From positions 1-33,129 of the forward strand of contig JADGHQ010000024.1 in the NCBI GenBank assembly GCA_019683805.1: a stretch of DNA of 33,129 nt, given 5' to 3'. Every line of letters begins with the position of its first letter. Positions within the stretch are counted from its first letter, which is position 1. Below the pieces are notes generated by a model that saw only the letters and a program-made list of their open reading frames with translations, was not told the origin of the DNA and did not search any database. Made by a program: the position numbers and the translations under genes. This stretch comes from Thermoleophilaceae bacterium. Its GTDB lineage: Bacteria; Actinomycetota; Thermoleophilia; Solirubrobacterales; Thermoleophilaceae. Positions 1 to 7,966 of the stretch are shown here, piece by piece.

Positions 1-13
1 CCCCAGGAGCAGC

Positions 14-940
14 ATGAGCAGCACCGCCGTGAAGGCCTCCCCCAGCGCGCGCCGCGCCGCCCAGGCCCTCGGCATCGATCTTGCGACGATCACCGGCACC
101 GGACCCGGCGGCCGGATCGTCAAGGAGGACGTCGAGGCCGCCGCCGCTGCGGCCGCCTCGCGCGCCCCTGTCGGCGGCTCGGCCGCGCCCGCGCCGCCCG
201 CCGATGCCGCGCCCGCGCAAGCGGCGCCCGCGCCCGAGGCCGCGAGCGCGCTCGGCGAGGTCAGCGTCCAGTCGCTCACCAACGTGCAGAAGGTCGTCGC
301 GCGGCGCATGGTCGAGTCGCGCTCGACAGTGCCCGAGTTCGAGCTGCGCATGGTCGTCGACATGGAGCGCGCCGTCGCGCTGCGCTCGGCTCTCAAGGAG
401 GCCGCGCGCGAGGGCGAGCCCGTGCCGTCCTTCAACGACATGGTCGTGCGCGCGGCCGCGCTGGCGCTGCGCCGGCACCCGCGCGCCAACGGATCCTTCC
501 GCGACAACGCCTTCCACCTCCACTCCCGGGTCAACGTGGGGGTCGCCGTCGCGGCCCAGGAGGCGCTGCTTGTGCCCGTGGTCCCCGACGCCGACACGAA
601 GCCCCTGAGCGCGATCGCTCGGGAGACCCGCGAGCTCGCCGCGCTCGCGCGCGAGGGCCGCCTCACGCCGGCCCAGATCGACGGCGGGACCTTCACCGTC
701 TCGAACCTCGGCATGTACGGCGTCCGCTCGTTCAGCGCCGTCATCAACGTCCCGCAGGCGGCGATCCTCGCGGTCGGGGCGCTCGAGCGCCGCCCGGTCG
801 TCCACGGCGAGGCGATCGTCGCCCGCCACGTGATGGACCTCACGCTCTGCTGCGACCACCGCATCCTCTACGGCGCGGACGCGGCCGCCTTCCTCGCCGA
901 GGTGCGCGGCAACCTGGAGCTCCCCGAGCGGCTGCTCTGA
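14..940 (+). CDS. 2-oxoacid dehydrogenase E2 (dihydrolipoyl acyltransferase), no lipoyl domain visible
   Basis: Acyltransferase core subunit of a pyruvate or branched-chain 2-oxoacid dehydrogenase complex, which moves the acyl group from lipoyl-lysine to CoA. A peripheral subunit-binding domain spans about residues 7-42 (ending GTGPGGRIVKEDV), then an Ala/Pro linker (43-85), then the catalytic domain to residue 308 with VSNLGMYG and the terminal DHRILYGAD motif (281-289). His282 is the catalytic base; the Asp usual four residues later is Tyr286. The N-terminal lipoyl domain of ordinary E2 proteins is absent. ATG at 14 has AGGAG only 4 bases upstream, and the frame is open to the left edge, so the true start may lie outside and the gene may be truncated here. 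The next gene starts 2 bases after the stop. Which 2-oxoacid is used cannot be told from E2 alone. Confidence 0.85.
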   Translation: MSSTAVKASPSARRAAQALGIDLATITGTGPGGRIVKEDVEAAAAAAASRAPVGGSAAPAPPADAAPAQAAPAPEAASALGEVSVQSLTNVQKVVARRMVESRSTVPEFELRMVVDMERAVALRSALKEAAREGEPVPSFNDMVVRAAALALRRHPRANGSFRDNAFHLHSRVNVGVAVAAQEALLVPVVPDADTKPLSAIARETRELAALAREGRLTPAQIDGGTFTVSNLGMYGVRSFSAVINVPQAAILAVGALERRPVVHGEAIVARHVMDLTLCCDHRILYGADAAAFLAEVRGNLELPERLL

Positions 941-942
941 CG

Positions 943-2181
943 ATGCGCCCCACGCCCGCCGACATCGAGGCCGCCCGCGACGCAGGCCGCGGGCTCGTGC
1001 GCCACACGCCGGTCCTCAGCGCGCGGTCGCTGTCGGAGCGCGTCGGGGGAACCGTCGCCCTGAAGGCGGAGAACCTCCAGCGCACCGGGTCCTTCAAGCT
1101 GCGCGGCGCGCTCGCGAAGCTGGCGTCGATCGCGCCCGGAGACGGGGTGGGCGTCGTCGCCGGCAGCGCCGGCAACCACGCCCAGGCGCTCGCCTACGCG
1201 GCGCGCGCCCGCGGTCTCGCCTGCGAGGTCTTCATGCCGGTCGGCGCCGCCGTCTCGAAGGTCGCCTCCGTTCGCGCCTTCGGCGCGACCGTCCGCCAGG
1301 AGGCAGAGTCGGTCGACGACTGCGTGGCGCAGGCGCGCGAGCACGCGGCGCAGACGGGCGCGGTCTTCGTCCACCCCTTCGACGACCCGCTCATCGTCTC
1401 GGGGCAGGCGACGCTCGGGCTCGAGCTGCTCGAGGACGTCCCCGACCTGGCGCAGGTGGTCGTGCCCGTCGGCGGCGGCGGGCTCGCGAGCGGCGTGGCG
1501 ATCGCCATCAAGGACGCCCGGCCCGAGGTGCGCGTGGTCGGCGTCCAGGCCGCCTCGTGCGCGCCCTTCATCGAGTCGCTGCGCCGCCATCGGCCGGTCG
1601 CGTCCCGGCACGCCACGACGATCGCCGACGGCATCGCCATCAAGCGCCCGGGCGAGCTCACGCTCGGGCTGATCGAGCGCTGGGTCGACGACCTGGTGAC
1701 GGTGGGCGAGGACCAGATCGCCGAGGCGATGGTGCTGCTCGCCGAGCGCTCGAAGCTCGTCGTCGAGGGCGCGGGCGCGGCGAGCGTGGCGGCGCTGCTC
1801 GCCGAGGCCGTCCGCCCCGCGCCGAAGGGAACGACCATCGCCGTGCTGTCCGGCGGCAACGTGGACATCGGGATGCTCGCCGCCGTCGCCCACTGGGCGG
1901 AGACCACGAGCGGAAGGCGCCTGCGCCTGTTCACGCGCGTCAGCGACCGCCCCGGCGGGCTCGCCGCGCTGCTCGCGACGGTCGCGCGCACCGACGCGAA
2001 CGTCCTCGACGTCGAGCACGTGCGCGACGGGGTGCCGCTGCACATCCAGGAGACCGGCGTCGAGCTGACGCTCGAGACGCGCGGGCGCGAGCACGCCGCG
2101 GCGATCTGCGCGACGCTCGAGGAGAACGGCTACCCGGTCGTGCCCGACCCGCCCGAGCTCCCGGTCGCCAAGAGAGGGTGA
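943..2181 (+). CDS. ilvA: threonine ammonia-lyase (threonine dehydratase) with C-terminal ACT domain
   Basis: PLP enzyme converting threonine to 2-oxobutyrate and ammonia, the entry to isoleucine synthesis or threonine catabolism. Fold-type II signatures are clear: Schiff-base Lys52 in GSFKLRG, the substrate loop GSAGNHAQ near 74-81, the phosphate-binding GGGGLASG loop, and SGGN near the end of the catalytic part. After about residue 325 a single ACT-like regulatory domain begins (RLFTRVSDRPGGLAAL). At 412 aa it matches the short, single-ACT biodegradative/TdcB-like form rather than the 500-aa two-ACT IlvA form, so the name ilvA or tdcB is a matter of convention. It sits 2 bases after the E2 gene and 1 base before the VOC gene, so co-transcription is near certain. 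2-Oxobutyrate would be a plausible substrate for the neighbouring 2-oxoacid dehydrogenase (inference). Confidence 0.92.
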   Translation: MRPTPADIEAARDAGRGLVRHTPVLSARSLSERVGGTVALKAENLQRTGSFKLRGALAKLASIAPGDGVGVVAGSAGNHAQALAYAARARGLACEVFMPVGAAVSKVASVRAFGATVRQEAESVDDCVAQAREHAAQTGAVFVHPFDDPLIVSGQATLGLELLEDVPDLAQVVVPVGGGGLASGVAIAIKDARPEVRVVGVQAASCAPFIESLRRHRPVASRHATTIADGIAIKRPGELTLGLIERWVDDLVTVGEDQIAEAMVLLAERSKLVVEGAGAASVAALLAEAVRPAPKGTTIAVLSGGNVDIGMLAAVAHWAETTSGRRLRLFTRVSDRPGGLAALLATVARTDANVLDVEHVRDGVPLHIQETGVELTLETRGREHAAAICATLEENGYPVVPDPPELPVAKRG

Positions 2182-2182
2182 C

Positions 2183-2617
2183 GTGCTGACGCGCACCGAC
2201 CACGCCTCGCTCGCCGTCGAGGACCTGGACGCGAGCCTGCGCTTCTACACGACCGCCTTCGGCTACGAGCTGCTCTTCCACGACGAGCAGCGCGAGCTGA
2301 TCGAGGCTCTGACCGGGGTTCGGGGCCTGAGCTGCGCGCTCGCGCAGCTCCGCCACCCGGCCGACGGGGCCGTGCTCGAGCTGGTCGCCTTCGATGTGCC
2401 CGACGGCCTCGAGGACGCGGCGCCGGTCCGCGCCGGCCACGGGCACGTCGCCTTCCGCGTCGATGACCTCGACGAGGCGCTCGCCGAGGTCCGGGCGCTC
2501 GGCGCCCGTCCGCTGGGCGAGACCGTGACTTTCGAGACCGGCCGCGCCGTGTACCTGCGCGAGCCGGGCGGCAGCGTCTTCGAGCTGTACGAGCCAAAGA
2601 CACGGAAAGGACGCTGA
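2183..2617 (+). CDS. VOC superfamily protein (glyoxalase I / lactoylglutathione lyase-like)
   Basis: A 144-aa protein with the paired beta-alpha-beta-beta-beta modules of the vicinal oxygen chelate fold. The four expected metal ligands can be placed: His7 (TDHASL), Glu66 (VLELVAF), His88 (GHVAFRV) and Glu134 (FELYEP). This H/E/H/E pattern fits glyoxalase I and methylmalonyl-CoA epimerase. The length and the region around residues 121-138 resemble glyoxalase I, but substrate cannot be fixed. An epimerase role would suit the propionyl/2-oxobutyrate theme of the operon, while a glyoxalase would detoxify methylglyoxal. GTG start at 2183 lies one base after the preceding stop, and the SDR gene follows after one base. 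Metal-dependent isomerase or lyase is secure; the exact reaction is not. Confidence 0.8.
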   Translation: MLTRTDHASLAVEDLDASLRFYTTAFGYELLFHDEQRELIEALTGVRGLSCALAQLRHPADGAVLELVAFDVPDGLEDAAPVRAGHGHVAFRVDDLDEALAEVRALGARPLGETVTFETGRAVYLREPGGSVFELYEPKTRKGR

Positions 2618-2618
2618 C

Positions 2619-3359
2619 ATGGGACGACTCGAAGGGAAGGTCGCGCTCGTCACGGGCGCGGCGCTCGAGCGCGGGCAGGGCGCCTGCGAGGCGCGACTGT
2701 TCGCGGCGGAAGGGGCGACGGTCGTGCTGACCGACGTCCAGTCCGAGGCCGGCCGCGCCACCGCGGCCGCGATCGGCGAGCGGGCGAGCTACGTGGACCT
2801 CGACGTGACCGACGGCGACGCCTGGGCGACCGTCGTCGGCGACGTCGTGGCGCGCCACGGCCGCCTCGACGTGCTCGTCAACAACGCCGGCATCTGGCAC
2901 ACCGGCGGCGTGCTCGAGACCTCGCCGGAGGACTACCGCCGCGTCGTGGAGATCAACCAGACCGGGGTCTTCCTCGGCATGCGCGCCGTCGCTCCGGTCA
3001 TGCGCGACCAGCGCGCGGGCTCGATCGTCAACATCTCCTCTGCCGCCGGCCTGCGCGGCGACCCGCGCATCCACGCCTACGTGGCGAGCAAGTGGGCCGT
3101 GCGCGGCATGACCAAGGCGGCGGCAGCCGAGCTCGCGCCGTACAACGTGCGCGTCAACTCGGTCCACCCCGGGCTGATCCAGACGCCGATGTCGGCCACC
3201 GAGTTCGAGCCGGGGAAGCCCGACCCGGGCCGCAACATCCCGCTCGGCCGCGTCGGCCAGCCCGAGGAGGTCGCCGAGCTCGTCTGCTTCCTGGCCTCCG
3301 ACGCGAGCGCGTACATCACGGGCGCCGAGATCGCGATCGACGGCGCCGTCACGGTGTAA
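2619..3359 (+). CDS. short-chain dehydrogenase/reductase (classical SDR)
   Basis: NAD(P)-dependent oxidoreductase of 246 aa with the classical SDR layout: N-terminal nucleotide-binding segment (VALVTGAAL, 8-16), Asp39 after beta-2 suggesting NAD(H) preference, NNAG at 88-91, catalytic Ser (NISS, 138-141), Tyr154 and Lys158 (YVASK), then VNSVHPGLIQTPM and a C-terminal ITGAEIAIDGA. The cofactor loop is unusual: it reads TG-AALER-GQG, two residues longer than the usual TGxxxGxG. It resembles 3-alpha/20-beta-hydroxysteroid and 3-hydroxyacyl dehydrogenases, but substrate is unknown. ATG at 2619 has AAAGGA about 9 bases upstream. It is the last gene of the four-gene run and is followed by a strong hairpin at 3407-3436. 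Confidence 0.9.
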   Translation: MGRLEGKVALVTGAALERGQGACEARLFAAEGATVVLTDVQSEAGRATAAAIGERASYVDLDVTDGDAWATVVGDVVARHGRLDVLVNNAGIWHTGGVLETSPEDYRRVVEINQTGVFLGMRAVAPVMRDQRAGSIVNISSAAGLRGDPRIHAYVASKWAVRGMTKAAAAELAPYNVRVNSVHPGLIQTPMSATEFEPGKPDPGRNIPLGRVGQPEEVAELVCFLASDASAYITGAEIAIDGAVTV

Positions 3360-3406
3360 GCGGCCGGCTCGCGTCCCGCCGCGCCGCGCAGCGAACGCCA
3401 AGACGC

Positions 3407-3436
3407 GGACGGCCCCGCCGCCCGGCGGGGCCGTCC
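3407..3436. terminator. GC-rich hairpin between convergent genes (bidirectional terminator)
   Basis: A perfect 13-bp inverted repeat (3407-3419 with 3424-3436) around a 4-base loop GCCC. It lies between the SDR stop (3359) and the acyl-CoA dehydrogenase stop (3458), so it can serve both strands. No T tract follows on either side, so it would be an I-shaped terminator of the kind common in GC-rich Actinobacteria. Confidence 0.75.
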
Positions 3437-3457
3437 CGGTCGCCAAGGGTCTCGGCG

Positions 3458-4630
<1,173 letters not shown>

Positions 4631-4646
4631 CGGTGCTCCTTGGACT

Positions 4647-4666
4647 GCGCGGCCCCCGGGCCGCGC
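4647..4666 (-). promoter_or_regulatory. hairpin just upstream of the acyl-CoA dehydrogenase SD
   Basis: A 9-base inverted repeat (4647-4655 with 4658-4666, GCGCGGCCC and its complement) sits between the operator-like palindrome and the AAGGAG ribosome site. With a realistic loop it would form about 8 GC pairs. If transcription starts upstream of it, it would fold in the 5' leader. If the start is inside it, it is only DNA symmetry. I could not place the -10 box with confidence. Confidence 0.4.
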
Positions 4667-4676
4667 CTAAGACTCG

Positions 4677-4694
4677 ATTGATTCGTCAGTCAAT
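4677..4694. promoter_or_regulatory. 18-bp inverted repeat, likely TetR-type operator
   Basis: Arms ATTGAnT and AnTCAAT separated by 4 bases, an AT-rich dyad in otherwise very GC-rich DNA, 47 bases upstream of the acyl-CoA dehydrogenase start. On the minus strand it contains TTGACT, which could be a -35 element, so a bound protein would block RNA polymerase. Fatty-acid degradation genes of Actinobacteria are commonly controlled by TetR-family repressors binding dyads of this size. The regulator is not encoded in this window. Confidence 0.5.
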
Positions 4695-4792
4695 GACGCT
4701 TACAAGATGGTACCCCAAGGGGTTCCGGGCGAAAACCCCCGACGGGACGCTCGCGAAGACGCCGCCGCATCCCGCCGTCACACTTACCGGAG

Positions 4793-5422
4793 GTGGAGGG
4801 AGCGTTCCCGATCGTCGTGATCGCCGTGTCGCTCGCGGCCCTCGTCGTGGCGGCGATCGCCTTCGCCGGGGCCGGCAAGGAGTACGAGCGGATCGGCAAG
4901 GGCCCCTTGGCGCTCGAGCGCGGCGGCCGCTCCTCTCCCCCGGGACCCGGCGCCGCTCGCGCCGAGCTCGAGGCCGAGGTGCGGCAGCTCGTCGAGGCGA
5001 AAGCGGCCCGCGGCGCGGCGCGCGGGGAGGCGCCGCTCGACGTCGAGGCCGAGGTCGCCCGCAGGCTGCGCGAGCTCGACCCCACCAGGCGTTTTGCCGC
5101 CTCGCCTCAATCGGGTATAGATACGCGGATGGCAAGCGGTCGACGCTTCGACCTCGACGAGCTCCTGATCAGGCCGGGGACGTACTTCAACCCGCAGACC
5201 GAGGTCATGGTCATCGTCGACGACTCCCCCTCGATCGACTCCGAGATCTTCAACCTCGAGGAGTTCGAGGGAGCCGACTGGATCCTGATCGGCGACGAGC
5301 TCCCGCTCGACGAGGCGCGCCGCGACGAGCTGCTCGAGGGCTTCCAGGCCCGCTACCACGGCGGCGACGGGCGCGCGGTCCCGGCCGAGGAGGACGACGA
5401 GTCCGACCTCGGCGACGACTGA
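4793..5422 (+). CDS. conserved hypothetical with N-terminal membrane anchor; probable two-part protein
   Basis: A 209-aa ORF of unrecognised function. Residues 5-27 form one hydrophobic helix, followed by a charged Ala/Glu/Arg-rich helical stretch (about 55-95), then a distinct acidic C-terminal part from residue 113 (MASGRRFDLDELL onward) rich in Asp/Glu and ending DDESDLGDD. GTG start at 4793 has GGAGG close upstream. The two halves look like separate small proteins joined in frame: between them is a short non-helical linker whose DNA carries a TATAGAT box six bases before an in-frame ATG at 5129. The cell may therefore make both the 209-aa membrane protein and a free 97-aa C-terminal protein. 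The function of either part is unknown to me. Confidence 0.6.
   Translation: MEGAFPIVVIAVSLAALVVAAIAFAGAGKEYERIGKGPLALERGGRSSPPGPGAARAELEAEVRQLVEAKAARGAARGEAPLDVEAEVARRLRELDPTRRFAASPQSGIDTRMASGRRFDLDELLIRPGTYFNPQTEVMVIVDDSPSIDSEIFNLEEFEGADWILIGDELPLDEARRDELLEGFQARYHGGDGRAVPAEEDDESDLGDD
5116..5122 (+). promoter_or_regulatory. candidate -10 box for leaderless internal start at 5129
   Basis: TATAGAT at 5116-5122 is followed by 6 bases and an in-frame ATG at 5129. A TTGCCG at 5094-5099 lies 16 bases upstream and matches 4 of 6 -35 positions. No Shine-Dalgarno sequence precedes this ATG. It would drive the C-terminal 97-aa protein (5129-5422) on its own. Confidence 0.5.
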
Positions 5423-5466
5423 GGGAGGATCGGCGGCCGTTCCGGCGCCGCCTCGCCGACCCCGGC

Positions 5467-5766
5467 TCAGCGCGCCGGCTCCGGCCTCGCCGAGCGGCCG
5501 ATGCGCAGCCCGAGCCGCCTGCGCGGCCGCGGCGCCGGGCGCAGGCTCGCGGCGTGGAGCCGCAGCAGCTCGACGAGCGGAGCGCTCGCGTGGAACGGGT
5601 CGGCGATCGCCCGGTCGTCGTCGAGCGACACGGCCGCTCGCGCGGCGCCGCCGGCCTCCGCGACCAGGACCGGGCCGAGCAGGGGCGGCTGGCTGTCGAG
5701 CGCCGCGAGCCGGACGAGCTCCGGCTCGCACCCCGCTCCATGTCTGATGGTGATGTCCTGAGTCAT
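5467..5766 (-). CDS. conserved hypothetical, 99 aa, divergent from lysR
   Basis: A small soluble protein, shorter than the open frame around it; I take ATG at 5766 because AAAGGAGAG lies about 9-11 bases upstream on the minus strand and because a longer frame would run into the lysR gene. The sequence (LAALDSQPPL, GPVLVAEAGG, AAVSLDDDRAIADPF, LVELLRL) resembles the C-terminal half of short GNAT-like proteins found widely in GC-rich Actinobacteria, ending in an Arg/Pro-rich tail. It has no acetyl-CoA binding loop that I can see, so enzymatic activity is unlikely and function is unknown. It lies back to back with the LysR regulator, which makes it a candidate target of that regulator. Confidence 0.65.
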   Translation of the reverse strand: MTQDITIRHGAGCEPELVRLAALDSQPPLLGPVLVAEAGGAARAAVSLDDDRAIADPFHASAPLVELLRLHAASLRPAPRPRRRLGLRIGRSARPEPAR

Positions 5767-5843
5767 CCCTTGTCTCTCTCCTTTCGGAGACCAGGGTGAC
5801 AACGGCGACGCATAAAGGCAAATGAAGAGTTTGGTGGACTGAG

Positions 5844-5858
5844 ATAAGATCCGCTTAT
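5844..5858 (+). promoter_or_regulatory. LysR-type box and -10 overlapping the lysR start codon
   Basis: ATAAG-N5-CTTAT is a perfect 15-bp dyad containing the T-N11-A motif of LysR-type regulators. Its last bases form the first two letters of the ATG at 5857. TAAGAT (5845-5850) inside it is also a good -10 hexamer, six bases before the ATG, and there is no SD, so the lysR mRNA may be leaderless and directly autorepressed. Confidence 0.6.
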
Positions 5859-6792
5859 GCTCGACGTGCGCCGGATGCGCGTCCTCCGGGAAGTGGCCCT
5901 GCGCGGATCGTTCTCCGCGGCGGCGGAGGCGCTCTCCTACACCCAGTCCGCCGTCTCCCAGCAGATAGCCGCGCTCGAGCGCGAGTGCGGCGCCAAGCTC
6001 GTCCAGCGCGGGGCGCGCGGAATCAGGCTCACCCAGGCGGGCGAGGTGCTCGTCCGCCACGCCGACGCGGTGCTCGCCCAGCTCGCCGACGCGCAGGCCG
6101 AGCTCGACGCGATCGCCGGCCTCCGCGGCGGGCGGCTGAGCCTCGCGACGTTCCCGAGCGCCGGCGCCTCGCTGCTGCCCGTCGCCGTATCACTCTTCCG
6201 CGAGGCCCACCCCGCCGTCGAGCTGACCATGATCGAGGCCGAGCCGCAGGACTCGCTGCCGCTCGTGAAGGCTGCCGAGATCGACCTCGCGCTCGTCTAC
6301 GAGCCCAATCTCGCCGGCGAGGAGGCGTTCGCGGGGCTCGACCGCCGCCAGCTGCTCGAGGACCCCCTCTACGCCGTCCTCCCCGCCCACCACCCGCTCG
6401 CGGCGCGCGCGAAGGTGCGCGTGGCGGATCTCGCCAGCGAGCCCTTCGTCAACCCCTCCCCCAACCACTGCGGCTCCTTCGACCTGCTGCTCCGCGCGGC
6501 GCAGCGCGCCGGCTTCGAGCCGCGGATCGCCTTTCAGACCGACGACTACGTCGCGATCCAGGGCCTGGTCGCGGCCGGAGTCGGCGTGGCGCTGATCCCG
6601 GCGCTCGGCCTCGCGCCCGTGCGCGACGACCTGGTCGTCCGCCCGCTGGCCGACATGAAGCTGCATCGCACCATCTGCTGCTGCTCGCTGCCGTCGGCCG
6701 AGCGGTCCCCCGCCGCGGCGGCGATGCTCGAGATGCTCACCCAGGCGGTCGGCCGCTTCCGCGAGGACGGTCTGCTCGCCGAGGCCGTCTGA
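5857..6792 (+). CDS. LysR family transcriptional regulator
   Basis: A 311-aa regulator with an N-terminal winged helix-turn-helix (residues 3-62; GSFSAAAEALSYTQSAVSQQIAALE is the recognition region) and a C-terminal periplasmic-binding-like effector domain (about 90-295, with LSLATFPSAGASLLP and the AAGVGVALIPAL hinge). The length is typical. The effector is unknown. The gene is divergent from the 99-aa ORF and is followed after 6 bases by the Ca2+/H+ antiporter, so it may control either. The dyad at 5844-5858 across its start codon argues for negative autoregulation. Confidence 0.93.
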   Translation: MLDVRRMRVLREVALRGSFSAAAEALSYTQSAVSQQIAALERECGAKLVQRGARGIRLTQAGEVLVRHADAVLAQLADAQAELDAIAGLRGGRLSLATFPSAGASLLPVAVSLFREAHPAVELTMIEAEPQDSLPLVKAAEIDLALVYEPNLAGEEAFAGLDRRQLLEDPLYAVLPAHHPLAARAKVRVADLASEPFVNPSPNHCGSFDLLLRAAQRAGFEPRIAFQTDDYVAIQGLVAAGVGVALIPALGLAPVRDDLVVRPLADMKLHRTICCCSLPSAERSPAAAAMLEMLTQAVGRFREDGLLAEAV

Positions 6793-6798
6793 CCTGGG

Positions 6799-7932
6799 AT
6801 GGCGGAGCCGGCGAGCCCGACTCGCTCACATAGGCTTTCGGGCCGCGTGCGCCCGGTCTACTACCTGAGCATCTTCATTCCCGTCGCCGTCGCGGCGGAC
6901 CTCGCGCACGCGAGCGCGGTCCTGGTGTTCAGCACGGCGGCGCTCGGCGTCATCCCCACCGCGGCGCTGATGGGGGAGGCGACCGAGCACCTGGCGGCCC
7001 GCTCGGGCCCCGGCATCGGCGGGCTGCTGAACGTGACCTTCGGCAACGCGCCGGAGCTGATCATCGCCTTCTTCGCGCTGATCGACGGCCTGCAGGAGGT
7101 CGTGAAGGCGTCCATCGTCGGGTCGATCATCGGCAACATCCTGCTCGTGCTGGGCGCCGCGATGCTCGTGGGCGGGCTGCGGCGCGAGCGCCAGTACTTC
7201 AGCCGCACCACGGCGCACGCGCAGGCGGCAATGCTGCTGCTCGCGCTCGTCGCGCTCGTGATGCCCGCGGTCTTCGAGCTCGTCCACGGCGGCCACCTGC
7301 CGAGCGTCGCCCAAGCGCGCGTGGAGTACAGCTCCACGACCGAGCAGCTCTCGCTCGCCGTGGCGGTCGTGCTGGTCGTGAGCTACGCGGCCGGCCTCGT
7401 CTTCTCGCTGCGGACGCACCGCGAGCTCTTCAACCCCTACTCCGAGGGCCAGGAGGCCGAGGTCGAGCGCGCCTGGACCGTCGGCCGGTCCGTGATCGCG
7501 CTGGCGGTCGCAGGCGTGCTCGTCGGCGTGATGAGCGAGATCCTCGTCGGCTCGATCGAGGAGGCGGCGTCGAAGGCCGGCCTCTCCGAGTTCTTCATCG
7601 GCGTGATCGTCGTGGCGATCGTGGGCAACGCGGCGGAGCACTGGGTCGCGGTCGTCGTGGCGGCGAAGGACAAGATGGACCTCGCGGTGAACATCGCGGT
7701 GGGGTCGAGCGCCCAGGTGGCGCTCTTCGTGGCGCCGGTCCTCGTGCTGCTGTCGTTCGTGTTCGGGCCGGGGCCGATGGCGCTCGTGTTCAACGGCTAC
7801 GAGCTCGGCGCGCTGCTGTTCGCGGTGCTGATCGCGAACTTCCTCACGCAGGAGGGCGAGTCGAACTGGTTCGAGGGCCTGCAGCTCCTCGCGGTCTACG
7901 CCGTGCTCGGGCTCGTCTTCTACTTCGCCTGA
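6799..7932 (+). CDS. calcium/proton antiporter (CaCA superfamily, Cax type)
   Basis: Integral membrane protein of 377 aa exchanging cytosolic Ca2+ (or another divalent cation) for H+. It has about 11 hydrophobic helices and the two inverted alpha-repeats that define the CaCA fold: GNAPELI at 82-88 and GNAAEH at 276-281 with GSSAQVALFVAP following. The acidic residues Glu86 and Glu280 in those motifs are the expected ion-binding ligands. Central residues 215-225 form a short acidic cytosolic segment (GQEAEVE), as in Cax proteins. The start is 6 bases after the lysR stop, suggesting co-transcription. It converges on the lipoprotein gene, with a hairpin at 7938-7956 between. Confidence 0.93.
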   Translation: MAEPASPTRSHRLSGRVRPVYYLSIFIPVAVAADLAHASAVLVFSTAALGVIPTAALMGEATEHLAARSGPGIGGLLNVTFGNAPELIIAFFALIDGLQEVVKASIVGSIIGNILLVLGAAMLVGGLRRERQYFSRTTAHAQAAMLLLALVALVMPAVFELVHGGHLPSVAQARVEYSSTTEQLSLAVAVVLVVSYAAGLVFSLRTHRELFNPYSEGQEAEVERAWTVGRSVIALAVAGVLVGVMSEILVGSIEEAASKAGLSEFFIGVIVVAIVGNAAEHWVAVVVAAKDKMDLAVNIAVGSSAQVALFVAPVLVLLSFVFGPGPMALVFNGYELGALLFAVLIANFLTQEGESNWFEGLQLLAVYAVLGLVFYFA

Positions 7933-7937
7933 CGTGC

Positions 7938-7956
7938 CGGCCGCGGCAGGCGGCCG
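7938..7956. terminator. hairpin between convergent genes
   Basis: A 7-bp GC stem (CGGCCGC with its complement) and a 5-base loop GGCAG, between the antiporter stop (7932) and the lipoprotein stop (7967). No T tract. Confidence 0.5.
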
Positions 7957-7966
7957 TGCGGAGCGC

